A stretch of DNA of 64,000 nt from Ignavibacteriales bacterium (GTDB lineage Bacteria > Bacteroidota > Ignavibacteria > Ignavibacteriales > Ignavibacteriaceae). The translations under genes and the position numbers were made by a program. How positions within the stretch are numbered: the first letter of the stretch is position 1; each line of letters starts with the position of its first letter. This document shows, in pieces, positions 8,389-16,197 of the stretch. Under the pieces are notes generated by a model. It saw nothing but the letters and a program-made list of their open reading frames with translations, was not told the DNA's origin and ran no database searches. Where the stretch lies: positions 1,922,001 through 1,986,000 of the forward strand of contig JADJEI010000001.1 of NCBI GenBank assembly GCA_016709155.1, given 5' to 3'.

Positions 8389-8450
8389 TTGTGGCTTTGT
8401 GTCTTGATGGTAAAAAAATGAATTGCCACGAAAGCACAAAGACACCAAGA
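8389..8450. repeat. Imperfect palindromic repeat between aceF and aceE
   Basis: The left arm (about 8389-8410, GTGGCTTTGTGTCTTGATGG) and the right arm (about 8423-8450, complement of CTTGGTGTCTTTGTGCTTTCGTGG) form an imperfect inverted repeat. The phrase GCACAAAGACACCAAG is another widespread intergenic repeat type and differs from the one between lpdA and aceF. A hairpin here could set the ratio of E1 to E2 by protecting or terminating the transcript, but this is inference. Confidence 0.55.
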
Positions 8451-8456
8451 AAATTA

Positions 8457-11129
8457 TTATGAAGACATCGGGTTACGTTTGTTTGGATTTATGCCGAGTT
8501 CCTTTACGGCTTTATCCAGAGTTTTATCCTGTATCTTTCCTTCTTTAAACAATGCAGTTAGAGTTGCAAACACAATGTGCTTTGCATCCACTTCAAAGAA
8601 ATCACGCAGCGCCTCGCGCGATTCACTTCTACCAAATCCATCTGTGCCGAGCGAGTACAACCTGCGAGGGAACCACTTTGCCACTGAGTCAGGAAGGGCT
8701 TTAACATAATCAGAAGAGGCAACAAAAACTCCATCCTCTTTATTCAACATCTTTTCGATGTAGGAAAGTTTTGGTTTTCCTGTTGGGTTTAACAAATTAA
8801 ATCGTTCAGCTTCGAGAGCATCGCGGCGCAGTTCTTTGTAACTTGTGACACTCCAAACATCGCAAGCAACACGATAATCATCTTCAAGGATTTTTGCTGC
8901 TTTTATAACTTCATTAAGAATTGTTCCGCTGCCGAATAGGTTTGCTTTCAGTTTAAGATTCTTCTTATCTGAAGTATGAAACTTGTACATACCTTTCAGT
9001 ATTCCTTTTTCCACACCCTTTGGCATTTCGGGCATTGCGTAGTTTTCGTTCATCAAAGTGATGTAGTAAAAAATCTTTTCCTGATCTTCATACATTCTCT
9101 TTATACCATCACGAATGATAACCGCCAACTCGTATGCGAAAGCAGGATCGTAAGTAACAAGGTTTGGAACAGGATACGCAAGCAAATGGCTGTTTCCATC
9201 CTGATGCTGTAAACCTTCGCCGTTAAGAGTTGTTCTGCCGGCAGTACCGCCGAGCATAAATCCTTTTGCGCCTATATCACCGGCAGCCCAAACAAGATCG
9301 CCCACTCTTTGCATTCCAAACATTGAATAATAAATGAAGAATGGAATCATATTTATTCCGTGTGTGTTGTAAGCGGTTCCAGCCGCAATGAATGACGACA
9401 TTGAACCGGCTTCATTAATTCCCTCTTCAAGGATTTGTCCATCTTTGGCTTCTTTGTAGTAAAGGAGGGAGTCTTTATCAACCGGATCATAAAGCTGACC
9501 GGGGTGGGAGTAAATACCAACTTGTCTAAAGAGTGCTTCCATACCAAATGTGCGGGCTTCATCGGGAACGATAGGAACAATAAGCTTTCCCAATTCTTTA
9601 TCCTTCAAAAGCTTTGCAAGAATTCTTACGAACACCATTGTTGATGAGACTTCTCTTCCTTCGGTTCCTTTATAAAATTCTTCAAACAAAGATTCAGGTG
9701 GGGTTTTTATTGGTCGCACATCTGTTTTGCGCGACGGAATATATCCGCCAAGTTCTGCTCTGCGTTTTTTAAGATATTGAATTTCGTGACTGTCCTCATC
9801 GGGTTTAAAGAATGGTTCGCTTGTAATGTCGTCATCAGAAATTGCAATACCAAAACGACTTCTGAACTCTTTCATCTCATCTTCGTTTAATTTTTTCTGC
9901 TGATGTGTAATGTTCTTTCCTTCGCCGCTTTCGCCGAGTCCATAACCTTTGATTGTCTTTGCAATGATTACCGTCGGCTGTCCGGTATTTTCAGTTGCAG
10001 CTTTATAAGCCGCATAAACTTTTTCAGGATCGTGACCGCCGCGCCTCATTTTATGTAACTGTTCATCGCTCATCTTTTCAACCATCTTTAAGAGGTCGGG
10101 GTCTTTACCAAAGAAATTCTTTCTGATATAGTCTCCCCCCTCAACAGAATATTTTTGATATTCGCCGTCAACAACTTCACCCATACGTTTAACGAGTTTG
10201 CCATCAACATCTTTTTCTAAGAGTGAATCCCAATCATCACCCCAGATAACTTTTATAACATTCCATCCTGCACCTCGGAAAGCTGCTTCAAGTTCTTGAA
10301 TGATTTTTCCGTTGCCGCGGACAGGTCCATCCAATCTTTGCAGGTTTGCATTGATAACAAAAATTAAGTTATCAAGTTTCTCACGTGAAGCAAGAGTAAT
10401 GGCACCTAATGCTTCCGGCTCATCAGTTTCGCCGTCACCAAGAAAAGCCCAAACGTGTCCGCCCGGTTTTTTCAATCCGCGATCTTCTAAGTATCTGTTA
10501 AATCTTGCTTGATAAATTGCCATAATCGGACCGAGCCCCATTGATACAGTCGGGAACTCCCAGAAGTTCGGCATTAAGAAGGGATGGGGGTAAGAAGTAA
10601 GTCCGCCGTTAGGATTTAAATCTCTTCTAAAATTTTCTAATTGTTCTTTGGTAATTCTTCCTTCGAGATAAGCGCGGGCGTATATGCCGGGAGAAGCGTG
10701 TCCCTGAAAATAAATTTGATCGCCGTCGTAACCCTCACCTTTGCCATGGAAAAAATGGTTGAAACCAATTTCGTATAAAGTTGCAGCAGAAGCGTAAGTA
10801 GAAATATGTCCGCCGATTCCACTTTCAAGTTTATTAGCTTTTACTACCATCGCCATTGCGTTCCAGCGAATTAAACTTTTAATTCTTCTCTCGATTTCGC
10901 GATCACCGGGGAAGGGGGGCTGCTTTTCTCTTGGTATTGTGTTTATGTAAGGTGTGTTTGCGCTGAAGGGAATATGAACTCCGGCTTTATGCGCCCGAAC
11001 CTGAAGCTGCTGAAGCAGTTCAACAACACGTTCGGGCCCGCTATGCTGCAAAACATAATCGAGCGAATAAAGCCACTCGCTTGTTTCTATATCTTCAACT
11101 TTAGTTTCTTTTTTAATATCATCACTCAT
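8457..11129 (-). CDS. aceE: Pyruvate dehydrogenase E1, homodimeric type
   Basis: This thiamine-diphosphate enzyme decarboxylates pyruvate and reductively acetylates the lipoyl group of E2. The 890-residue single chain is the homodimeric AceE form, not the two-subunit alpha/beta form. The ThDP site shows as GDGETDEPEALGAI and the downstream NANLQRLDGPVRGN; other E1 blocks are GQGHASPG-like YFQGHASPGIYARA and LLGGTAGRTTLNGEGLQHQDG. The N-terminus (ETSEWLYSLDYVLQHSGPER) and C-terminus (LGTDGFGRSESREALRDFFEVD) are complete. It is the first gene of aceE-aceF-lpdA, so the promoter should lie in the 200 bases upstream of 11129, where I could not identify one with confidence. Confidence 0.95.
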   Translation of the reverse strand: MSDDIKKETKVEDIETSEWLYSLDYVLQHSGPERVVELLQQLQVRAHKAGVHIPFSANTPYINTIPREKQPPFPGDREIERRIKSLIRWNAMAMVVKANKLESGIGGHISTYASAATLYEIGFNHFFHGKGEGYDGDQIYFQGHASPGIYARAYLEGRITKEQLENFRRDLNPNGGLTSYPHPFLMPNFWEFPTVSMGLGPIMAIYQARFNRYLEDRGLKKPGGHVWAFLGDGETDEPEALGAITLASREKLDNLIFVINANLQRLDGPVRGNGKIIQELEAAFRGAGWNVIKVIWGDDWDSLLEKDVDGKLVKRMGEVVDGEYQKYSVEGGDYIRKNFFGKDPDLLKMVEKMSDEQLHKMRRGGHDPEKVYAAYKAATENTGQPTVIIAKTIKGYGLGESGEGKNITHQQKKLNEDEMKEFRSRFGIAISDDDITSEPFFKPDEDSHEIQYLKKRRAELGGYIPSRKTDVRPIKTPPESLFEEFYKGTEGREVSSTMVFVRILAKLLKDKELGKLIVPIVPDEARTFGMEALFRQVGIYSHPGQLYDPVDKDSLLYYKEAKDGQILEEGINEAGSMSSFIAAGTAYNTHGINMIPFFIYYSMFGMQRVGDLVWAAGDIGAKGFMLGGTAGRTTLNGEGLQHQDGNSHLLAYPVPNLVTYDPAFAYELAVIIRDGIKRMYEDQEKIFYYITLMNENYAMPEMPKGVEKGILKGMYKFHTSDKKNLKLKANLFGSGTILNEVIKAAKILEDDYRVACDVWSVTSYKELRRDALEAERFNLLNPTGKPKLSYIEKMLNKEDGVFVASSDYVKALPDSVAKWFPRRLYSLGTDGFGRSESREALRDFFEVDAKHIVFATLTALFKEGKIQDKTLDKAVKELGINPNKRNPMSS

Positions 11130-11338
11130 AAAAATTTCCTTTGTGGAAAAAATGCAATTTTCTAATCAAGAATGATTTTTAAGCAGCTTCCGCATTAAAT
11201 AATTTTTGCAGAAAATTTTTGTGCTTAAAATCGGTGTGAAAAAATACAGGTTTTGGGAGATAGAAACAAGGAAGCCTTTGTAAGATGTGAGTCAGATTAA
11301 GAGAAATGTTTGGAGAATAATTTTATTTATACAGTTTC

Positions 11339-12022
11339 CTACTCCGTTTTTTTCTTCTGATGCTTTCTGTGGATGAAGCTCTGATCAAAATAATTGCTGG
11401 CAAGATCGACATTGCCCGGAAAAGTATATGCGATGAAGTGTAAGTTTTTCATCAGTTGAAGTTCCAATGCGGTGCGGGCTGTTCGGCTCTTACTTTTTTT
11501 ATCTTTTACTTCCCCCTTCTTCTTTAATTGCGATTCCCTTTTAGTTTTGAAATCATTCAGAAGAACCTGTGCCCCATCCCTGATAGTTGTTCCAAGCTGT
11601 GCGCTGTAAAAGTCAGCATTAGTTTTGAACCTCTCCAAAAGCAGTTCGGCGTTGGAAAGATTTGCCTGCCAGTATTCATCCATCTTCTGCGGGAAGAATG
11701 CCTGGTACTCGGCAGATTTTTTTCCGAAAGTTCCCCTGATCGTACCTTCGCTTTTGCTTATAAATTCCTTCGTCTGTTGTAAAAGATTTTTAACCGTGAT
11801 TGTTAATCCCTGTTGAACCGCAAAGTGTGTGTCCTCGTCGGAAATTGCATTCACAAAATCCGCATAGGTGGGGGCACTGTCGCTAATAATTTGCGTAAAA
11901 ACTCCGCCGGGATTATTGGCGATCAATCTTTGCAGATGAATCCCGGCAAACTTTTGCAGATTATTATCGCTTATAAATATGTTGTCAAAGTGATTTTCAA
12001 ATAGCGTTTCAAGATTTATCAT
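11339..12022 (-). CDS. Hypothetical soluble protein
   Basis: I do not recognise this 227-residue protein. It has no signal peptide or membrane segment. The N-terminal two thirds are predicted mostly helical. A lysine-rich stretch (RESQLKKKGEVKDKKSKSRT) separates it from a C-terminal block (LELQLMKNLHFIAYTF, NYFDQSFIHRKH) that looks like a conserved core. It stands alone between aceE and a gene-poor stretch, reading in the same direction as aceE but 209 bases upstream of it, so co-transcription with the dehydrogenase genes is possible but not shown. The start ATG is preceded by a purine-poor leader without a clear ribosome binding site, as for most genes here. Confidence 0.6.
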   Translation of the reverse strand: MINLETLFENHFDNIFISDNNLQKFAGIHLQRLIANNPGGVFTQIISDSAPTYADFVNAISDEDTHFAVQQGLTITVKNLLQQTKEFISKSEGTIRGTFGKKSAEYQAFFPQKMDEYWQANLSNAELLLERFKTNADFYSAQLGTTIRDGAQVLLNDFKTKRESQLKKKGEVKDKKSKSRTARTALELQLMKNLHFIAYTFPGNVDLASNYFDQSFIHRKHQKKKTE

Positions 12023-12089
12023 TTGCCAAACTCCCGTTTATTAGTGTAGTGAATATTCAGTTTTTATAGAATTCTGAAAAAAATATTCC

Positions 12090-12185
12090 GCTGTCATCCT
12101 GTGCCTGTCGAAGGATGCAAGGGATACTGTAAATTCACACTTCTCCCAGGGGGATACCTTTGGCAGACAAGCTCAGTGTGACAGC
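12090..12185. repeat. Inverted repeat with TGTCATCCTG/CTCAGTGTGACA arms
   Basis: The arm starting GCTGTCATCCTGTGCCTGTC at 12090 is an imperfect inverted copy of the arm ending at 12185 (GACAAGCTCAGTGTGACAGC). The pair encloses about 50 bases. The wording (CTGTCGAAGGAT, CTCAGTGTGACA) matches a repeat type common between genes in Bacteroidota and related genomes. It lies downstream of nothing and upstream of the hypothetical gene at 11339-12022, so a terminator role is unlikely; a dispersed element is more likely. Confidence 0.6.
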
Positions 12186-12339
12186 ATCAAATACATTAGA
12201 ATAATTTTTCAGTGACTTCATCAAGTTGTTTTTCAGCACTTCAAATTCCCAATTGGACTGTTATTAGACATTTTTAGGGCTAATCAATTCTGGTTTAGGT
12301 CATTTGGAGCTTCAATTAATCATTATTTTATTACTCTAA

Positions 12340-12600
12340 TTCATAAATATTTTCTTCTTAATATATATAATAATAAATACACATAAAAAAAATTCTATAT
12401 AATAAATAATAATATTTAGAATTATATTAAATTTTTATTAATTATATATTTTATTTAGTATAATAAAGATTAAGAATCCATTTCTATAATTTATGATTAA
12501 CATAACTATAAAATAATATAATTTATATTATTTATAATAATCATATAATATAGAAAAGAATAATTTATATATAATAAGTATATTTATTATATAGAATAAG
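12340..12600. other. Extremely AT-rich gene-free island
   Basis: From 12361 to 12600 I count 19 G or C in 240 bases, about 8 percent, far below the rest of the window. It consists of irregular TA/AAT-rich stretches with no tandem unit of fixed length and no open frame of note. The whole gene-free stretch runs 12023-12786: a palindromic repeat on the left, this island in the middle, then a 120-base segment of normal composition with a 14-base perfect palindrome (12617-12630), and a possible promoter. I saw no TTATCCACA-type DnaA box, so there is no positive evidence for an origin. Confidence 0.7.
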
Positions 12601-12717
12601 CAAATATTGAACAGGCAGCTAATATTAGCTTCGGGATTTGCCGCAATCGGCATCAACTTGCCGGGATCAGAAATACAGTCTGTACGAACCATAATATCAA
12701 AGCAAAAATATCCTTAA
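12595..12717 (+). other. Possible gene remnant beside the AT-rich island
   Basis: Immediately after the AT-rich island the composition returns to normal and one frame reads protein-like for about 40 codons with no start codon in a sensible place (LILASGFAAIGINLPGSE, then SVRTIISK and a stop). The residue composition is coding-like, but I cannot assign a family. It may be the 3' end of a gene cut off by whatever produced the island, or chance. Confidence 0.15.
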
Positions 12718-12727
12718 AGAATACAGC

Positions 12728-12754
12728 TTGACATTGGGCTAAAAAATATGTTGG
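12728..12754 (+). promoter_or_regulatory. Possible Bacteroidota-type promoter for the T9SS cargo gene
   Basis: A TTG (within TTGACA) at 12728-12730 and TATGTTGG at 12747-12754 fit the Bacteroidota primary sigma pattern (TTG about 19 bases before TAnnTTTG) with one mismatch in the second element. Transcription would begin about 25-30 bases before the ATG at 12787. An AAGGAG ribosome binding site (overlapping the ATAAGGAGCG at about 12778) precedes the start, which is uncommon in this window. Confidence 0.3.
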
Positions 12755-12786
12755 TTTACATACGTGATTAGAAAAAATAAGGAGCG

Positions 12787-13341
12787 ATGAAAATGAAAAA
12801 GGTATTCAAAGTCATTTTAGTTCGCGGATTGTTTGTTTTATTTTTTACTCAATGTCTGTTCCCACAAAATCAAAGCATATTTATATTTGATCCCCTACCC
12901 CAGAATTACGAGGAATTAGTTTATAACCTATCATTCCTTTTTAACGGAGATATTGAAATTGCTGATTCTATTACACCTGCAATAAATAATTATGATGTTG
13001 CCTTTGTCAATTTGCCATACGACTACCCATTCTCTGATGAAGAAAGTACTGTATTAATAAACTTCCTACAGTCGAAGGGAAATCTTTGTGTACTTACCTA
13101 TTTTTTCCCTGGTCTATATGAAAGAGATTTTTGGAACATAATGAATATTACAAATGCTATGTATTTCCAAGCAATTACTGAGGTTGATTCATTGGTAGGT
13201 GTTGATAGTACATTCGCACAAAATATAATAATTAATGAAAGCTTCATTAATCCTGATCTTCCATACGTTGAAGGTGATATATTCCTGTATTATGGGCGTA
13301 CCGCAGGGATTACCCTGAGTTTCCCGCAATCTATGAAGTAA
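12787..13341 (+). CDS. Secreted T9SS cargo protein, N-terminal part (frameshifted)
   Basis: The 184-residue frame opens with a basic N-terminus and hydrophobic core (VILVRGLFVLFFTQCLF) that form a signal peptide ending near residue 27. The following region (YDVAFVNLPYDYPFSDEE, LINFLQSKGNLCVLTYF) resembles a Rossmann-like fold in which a time- or state-dependent value is compared, but I cannot name a family. The frame ends at FPQSMK, just where a neighbouring frame takes over with a sensible continuation (FPAIYEVNNRPFKAVIDLLN) leading into the T9SS tail. Adding one C to the CCC at 13323-13325 would rejoin the two. The ATG has a GGAG-type ribosome binding site 5-9 bases upstream. Confidence 0.75.
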   Translation: MKMKKVFKVILVRGLFVLFFTQCLFPQNQSIFIFDPLPQNYEELVYNLSFLFNGDIEIADSITPAINNYDVAFVNLPYDYPFSDEESTVLINFLQSKGNLCVLTYFFPGLYERDFWNIMNITNAMYFQAITEVDSLVGVDSTFAQNIIINESFINPDLPYVEGDIFLYYGRTAGITLSFPQSMK

Positions 13342-13427
13342 ATAACAGACCTTTTAAAGCAGTAATAGATTTACTTAACTTTTGTTCCAACTTTGAATTA
13401 TTAAAACAATTACTTATTTATTTTGGA

Positions 13428-14009
13428 TTGACGGTTATTCCTGTTGAATTAACTTCATTCACTGCTTCTGATTCCGAGAATGAATCAAAATTAGAATGGA
13501 CAACAGCCACCGAAATAAACAATCAGGGATTTGAGGTTCAGAGAAAAACATCTGTTGGAGATTTTGCAGCAGTCGGATTTATTGAAGGAAAAGGGACAAC
13601 TACCGAACAGCACAATTATTCTTTTATTGATAAAAGTCTTTCTGAAGGAAAATATTCTTACAGACTAAAACAAATTGATTTTGACGGTAGCTTTGAATAT
13701 TCAAAAACAATTGAAGTTGAAATTCATAACCCATTAAAATTTTCCCTCTCCCAAAACTACCCCAACCCGTTTAATCCAAGTACAAAGATAAGTTGGCAGT
13801 CGCCTGTAGCTGGTTGGCAAACACTGAAAATATATGATGTGCTTGGGAATCTTGTAACGACTTTAGTAGATGAATATAAACCGGCGGGAAGTTATGAAGT
13901 TGAATTCAAGTCCACAGTCGGCAGTCATCAGTTGGCAAATGGTGTTTATTTCTACCAACTTAGAACAGGTGATTTTGTTGAAACTAAGAAGATGATTCTT
14001 TTAAAATAA
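13428..14009 (+). CDS. Secreted T9SS cargo protein, C-terminal part with sorting domain
   Basis: The coding frame is open from about 13320; the listed TTG is only the first possible start codon after the frame break. It encodes a fibronectin-like stretch (PVELTSFTASDSENESKLEW, SYRLKQIDFDGSFEYS) that often precedes the sorting tail, then a type A T9SS C-terminal domain with QNYPNPFNPST, LKIYDVLGNLV, PAGSYEVEF and a final GDFVETKKMILLK. Such tails send the protein through the outer membrane by type IX secretion and are removed at the cell surface. Joined to the N-terminal part it gives a protein of about 407 residues. No T9SS machinery genes are in this window. Confidence 0.85.
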   Translation: MTVIPVELTSFTASDSENESKLEWTTATEINNQGFEVQRKTSVGDFAAVGFIEGKGTTTEQHNYSFIDKSLSEGKYSYRLKQIDFDGSFEYSKTIEVEIHNPLKFSLSQNYPNPFNPSTKISWQSPVAGWQTLKIYDVLGNLVTTLVDEYKPAGSYEVEFKSTVGSHQLANGVYFYQLRTGDFVETKKMILLK

Positions 14010-14090
14010 TTTTATGTTTGATGGAGCTTTTTTTAAGTTAAGTCAGTTGAAGTAAAAATAGTTTAAGAATAATATCAAAGGTCAAACAAA

Positions 14091-14324
14091 ATGAAGGCAA
14101 AACAAATACTCCTATTAATGCTTGCTGCAATATTTCTGATCATCATACTTCAAAATACGGAAGACATACTGGTTACATTTTTCTTCTGGTCAGTCACACT
14201 TCCTAAGATTGTCGTTTTAATTATAGCCGCATTGATAGGATTTGTTTCGGGCATTCTTATTTTTAGCATCACCACGAAAAGAAAATTAAAAGCAAAAGAA
14301 CTTGAACAAAAAGAAGTTGGATGA
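14091..14324 (+). CDS. LapA-type small membrane protein (DUF1049)
   Basis: A 77-residue protein with two transmembrane helices (about residues 5-21 and 39-60) and a short basic, Lys/Glu-rich cytoplasmic tail. The QNTEDILVTFFFWS block between them is the mark of the LapA/DUF1049 family. In E. coli LapA works with LapB in control of lipopolysaccharide synthesis; many family members outside Proteobacteria have no known role. No lapB-like gene follows here; the next genes are for ribosome assembly, and a terminator-like hairpin lies between. Confidence 0.8.
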   Translation: MKAKQILLLMLAAIFLIIILQNTEDILVTFFFWSVTLPKIVVLIIAALIGFVSGILIFSITTKRKLKAKELEQKEVG

Positions 14325-14405
14325 TTTTATTTGTTACAGTATAGAAGGACTTTTAGAATAGTGGAATAATTAATTAACGCTTCCTTTCTTGCTTATTCAT
14401 TAAAA

Positions 14406-14456
14406 AAGTACTAAGTTTGTACTTAAAGTTCGCCCTAATTAGGGCGATTTTTGTTT
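14406..14456 (+). terminator. Two hairpins upstream of rimP, the second terminator-like
   Basis: The first inverted repeat pairs AAGTAC (14406-14411) with GTACTT (14419-14424). The second is a perfect 16-base palindrome CGCCCTAATTAGGGCG (14431-14446), followed by TTTTTGTTT, which fits an intrinsic terminator. The T-tract ends 3 bases before the rimP ATG. The structure could end the lapA-like transcript, or act as an attenuator in the leader of the rimP-nusA-infB operon, which is known to be autoregulated by NusA in E. coli. A perfect palindrome has a tight loop (four bases at most), so the real fold is probably a stem of six pairs. Confidence 0.55.
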
Positions 14457-14458
14457 CT

Positions 14459-14914
14459 ATGGATTTATTAAAACAAAAGATAGCTCGGATTGCAAAAGAT
14501 ACTTCGGAGCGAAACAATTTATTCCTTATAGATTTAATTCTACGTGGAAATGAAAGCAAGCGCATCATCGAAGTTTACATTGACGGAGAAGTAATTGTTA
14601 CAGCCGATACTCTTGCTGCTATCAGCCGCGAAATAGATGACCGAATTTATAAGGAAGAGTTAATCTCCGGCAGTTACAGGCTGGACGTTTCAACTCCCGG
14701 AGTTGAACGACCGCTAAAATATCTTCAGCAATATGTGAAACACATTGGCAGAAAAATGCAGATGAAAGTAAATCTTAATGGCGGAGAAAAAGAATTCACA
14801 GGCAAACTTTTGCGAATTGAAGAGAGCAACCTTTTTTTTGAAATTGAAAATGTAGAATCATTAATTAAATTTGAACAAATAATTTCAGCTAAAGTAATAA
14901 TTAGTTTTAGATAG
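14459..14914 (+). CDS. rimP: Ribosome maturation factor RimP
   Basis: RimP assists assembly of the 30S subunit. The 151-residue product starting at this ATG (MDLLKQKIARIAK) has the family features: the N-terminal DUF150 fold, the conserved YRLDVSTPGVERPLK block and the C-terminal SH3-like domain. The frame is open 14 codons upstream, but that extension reads through the terminator-like palindrome and is not family sequence, so this start is chosen. It is followed 14 bases later by nusA, in the order usual for this operon. Confidence 0.9.
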   Translation: MDLLKQKIARIAKDTSERNNLFLIDLILRGNESKRIIEVYIDGEVIVTADTLAAISREIDDRIYKEELISGSYRLDVSTPGVERPLKYLQQYVKHIGRKMQMKVNLNGGEKEFTGKLLRIEESNLFFEIENVESLIKFEQIISAKVIISFR

Positions 14915-14928
14915 AGGAGAACGATAAA

Positions 14929-16176
14929 ATGAATTACGATATTGTCGAATCCTTTTCTCAGATGGTTCGAGAAAAAGGTATTGATAAAGACGTATTAGGC
15001 GGAATTCTGGAAGAGATCTTCGGATTGCTTGTAAGAAAAAAATACGGTGAAGAAGCACGCTACGATGTAGTAGTTAATATGGATAAAGGCGACATAGAAA
15101 TATTTCTCGAACGTGAAATAGTCGAATCTGTCACCGATCCTAACACGCAAATAAGCATAGGTGAAATAAATCAGCGTGGAAATGATGATGGTCTTGAACC
15201 CGGCGAAGACTTTGTAGAGAAAATCGAGCTGTCAACTTTAGGCAGAAGATTAATTGTACTTGCAAAGCAATCGCTCAATCAAAAAATACGCGACCTTGAA
15301 AAAGAAATTATATACAATGAATATAACGAACTGCTTAATGAAATAGTCGTCGGTGATATTTATCAAATAAGAAGAAACGATGTACTTGTTAATCACAATA
15401 AAAATGAGTTACTTCTTCCAAGAAGCGAACAAATACCTTTTGAAAGATATAAAAAAGGTGAAACCATCCGTGCAGTTGTTAAGGAAGTTCGAAAAGGACC
15501 CAATGGACCTCAAATAATAATCTCGCGTACTGATAATTTATTTTTAAGAAGATTATTCGAAATTGAAGTGCCTGAAATTTATGACGGAATTATTGAGATA
15601 AAATCAATTGCCCGCGAGCCGGGTGAAAGAGCAAAAGTTGCAGTAGAATCACGCGACGCACGAATAGATGCCGTCGGTGCTTGTGTTGGTATGAAGGGGG
15701 TAAGGATCCACGCAATAGTAAGAGAACTTAACAATGAAAATATTGATGTTGTAAACTATGCAGAAGATCCTGCTGTTTATATTCAACGCGCCCTCTCTCC
15801 ATCAAAAATTAAAAAAGTAGAAATTGATGAAGCAAATAAAAAAGCAATCGTATCGGCAGACAGCGATCAGGTTTCACTAATAGTTGGCAGAAATGGTGTT
15901 AATATCAGATTGGCAATAAAGTTGACAGGATATGAAATAGACATTCTTCGTGAACAAAAACCCTACGATGAATATGATGAAGATATCGAACTTATTGATC
16001 TCAAAGAAGAACTCGGCAATGATGTTTATGAATTATTAATTAATAATCGTTATGATACCGCTCTCGAAGTCTTAACTGCAGGTCCTGAAAAACTTAAAGA
16101 AATTGAAGGACTTGAAGAAGATAAGATCAAAGAAATTATCGAGATAATTAAATCACAATTTGAAGAAGAAGAATAG
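14929..16176 (+). CDS. nusA: Transcription termination/antitermination factor NusA
   Basis: NusA binds RNA polymerase and RNA and controls pausing, termination and antitermination. The 415 residues comprise the polymerase-binding N-domain (about 1-125), an S1 domain (about 135-200), KH1 (with GMKGVRIHAIV) and KH2 (with IVGRNGVNIRLA), and a C-terminal helix-hairpin-helix type tail (ALEVLTAGPEKLKEIEGLEE). There are none of the acidic repeats seen at the end of the E. coli protein. A GAGGAG ribosome binding site lies 9 bases before the ATG. Confidence 0.95.
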   Translation: MNYDIVESFSQMVREKGIDKDVLGGILEEIFGLLVRKKYGEEARYDVVVNMDKGDIEIFLEREIVESVTDPNTQISIGEINQRGNDDGLEPGEDFVEKIELSTLGRRLIVLAKQSLNQKIRDLEKEIIYNEYNELLNEIVVGDIYQIRRNDVLVNHNKNELLLPRSEQIPFERYKKGETIRAVVKEVRKGPNGPQIIISRTDNLFLRRLFEIEVPEIYDGIIEIKSIAREPGERAKVAVESRDARIDAVGACVGMKGVRIHAIVRELNNENIDVVNYAEDPAVYIQRALSPSKIKKVEIDEANKKAIVSADSDQVSLIVGRNGVNIRLAIKLTGYEIDILREQKPYDEYDEDIELIDLKEELGNDVYELLINNRYDTALEVLTAGPEKLKEIEGLEEDKIKEIIEIIKSQFEEEE

Positions 16177-16197
16177 TACAAGACTGGCTTTCTAATT

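Noticed and set aside
6625..12185. Inverted repeats as CRISPR or insertion sequence ends
   Set aside because: There are no regularly spaced direct repeats, no transposase frame and no target duplication that I can see; each repeat type occurs once.
12340..12786. AT-rich stretch as a replication origin
   Set aside because: No DnaA-box-like TTATCCACA, no dnaA, dnaN or parAB nearby, and no ordered 13-mers.
14417..14458. N-terminal extension of RimP
   Set aside because: The 14 extra codons read through the terminator-like palindrome and are not part of the family; the ATG at 14459 fits homologues.
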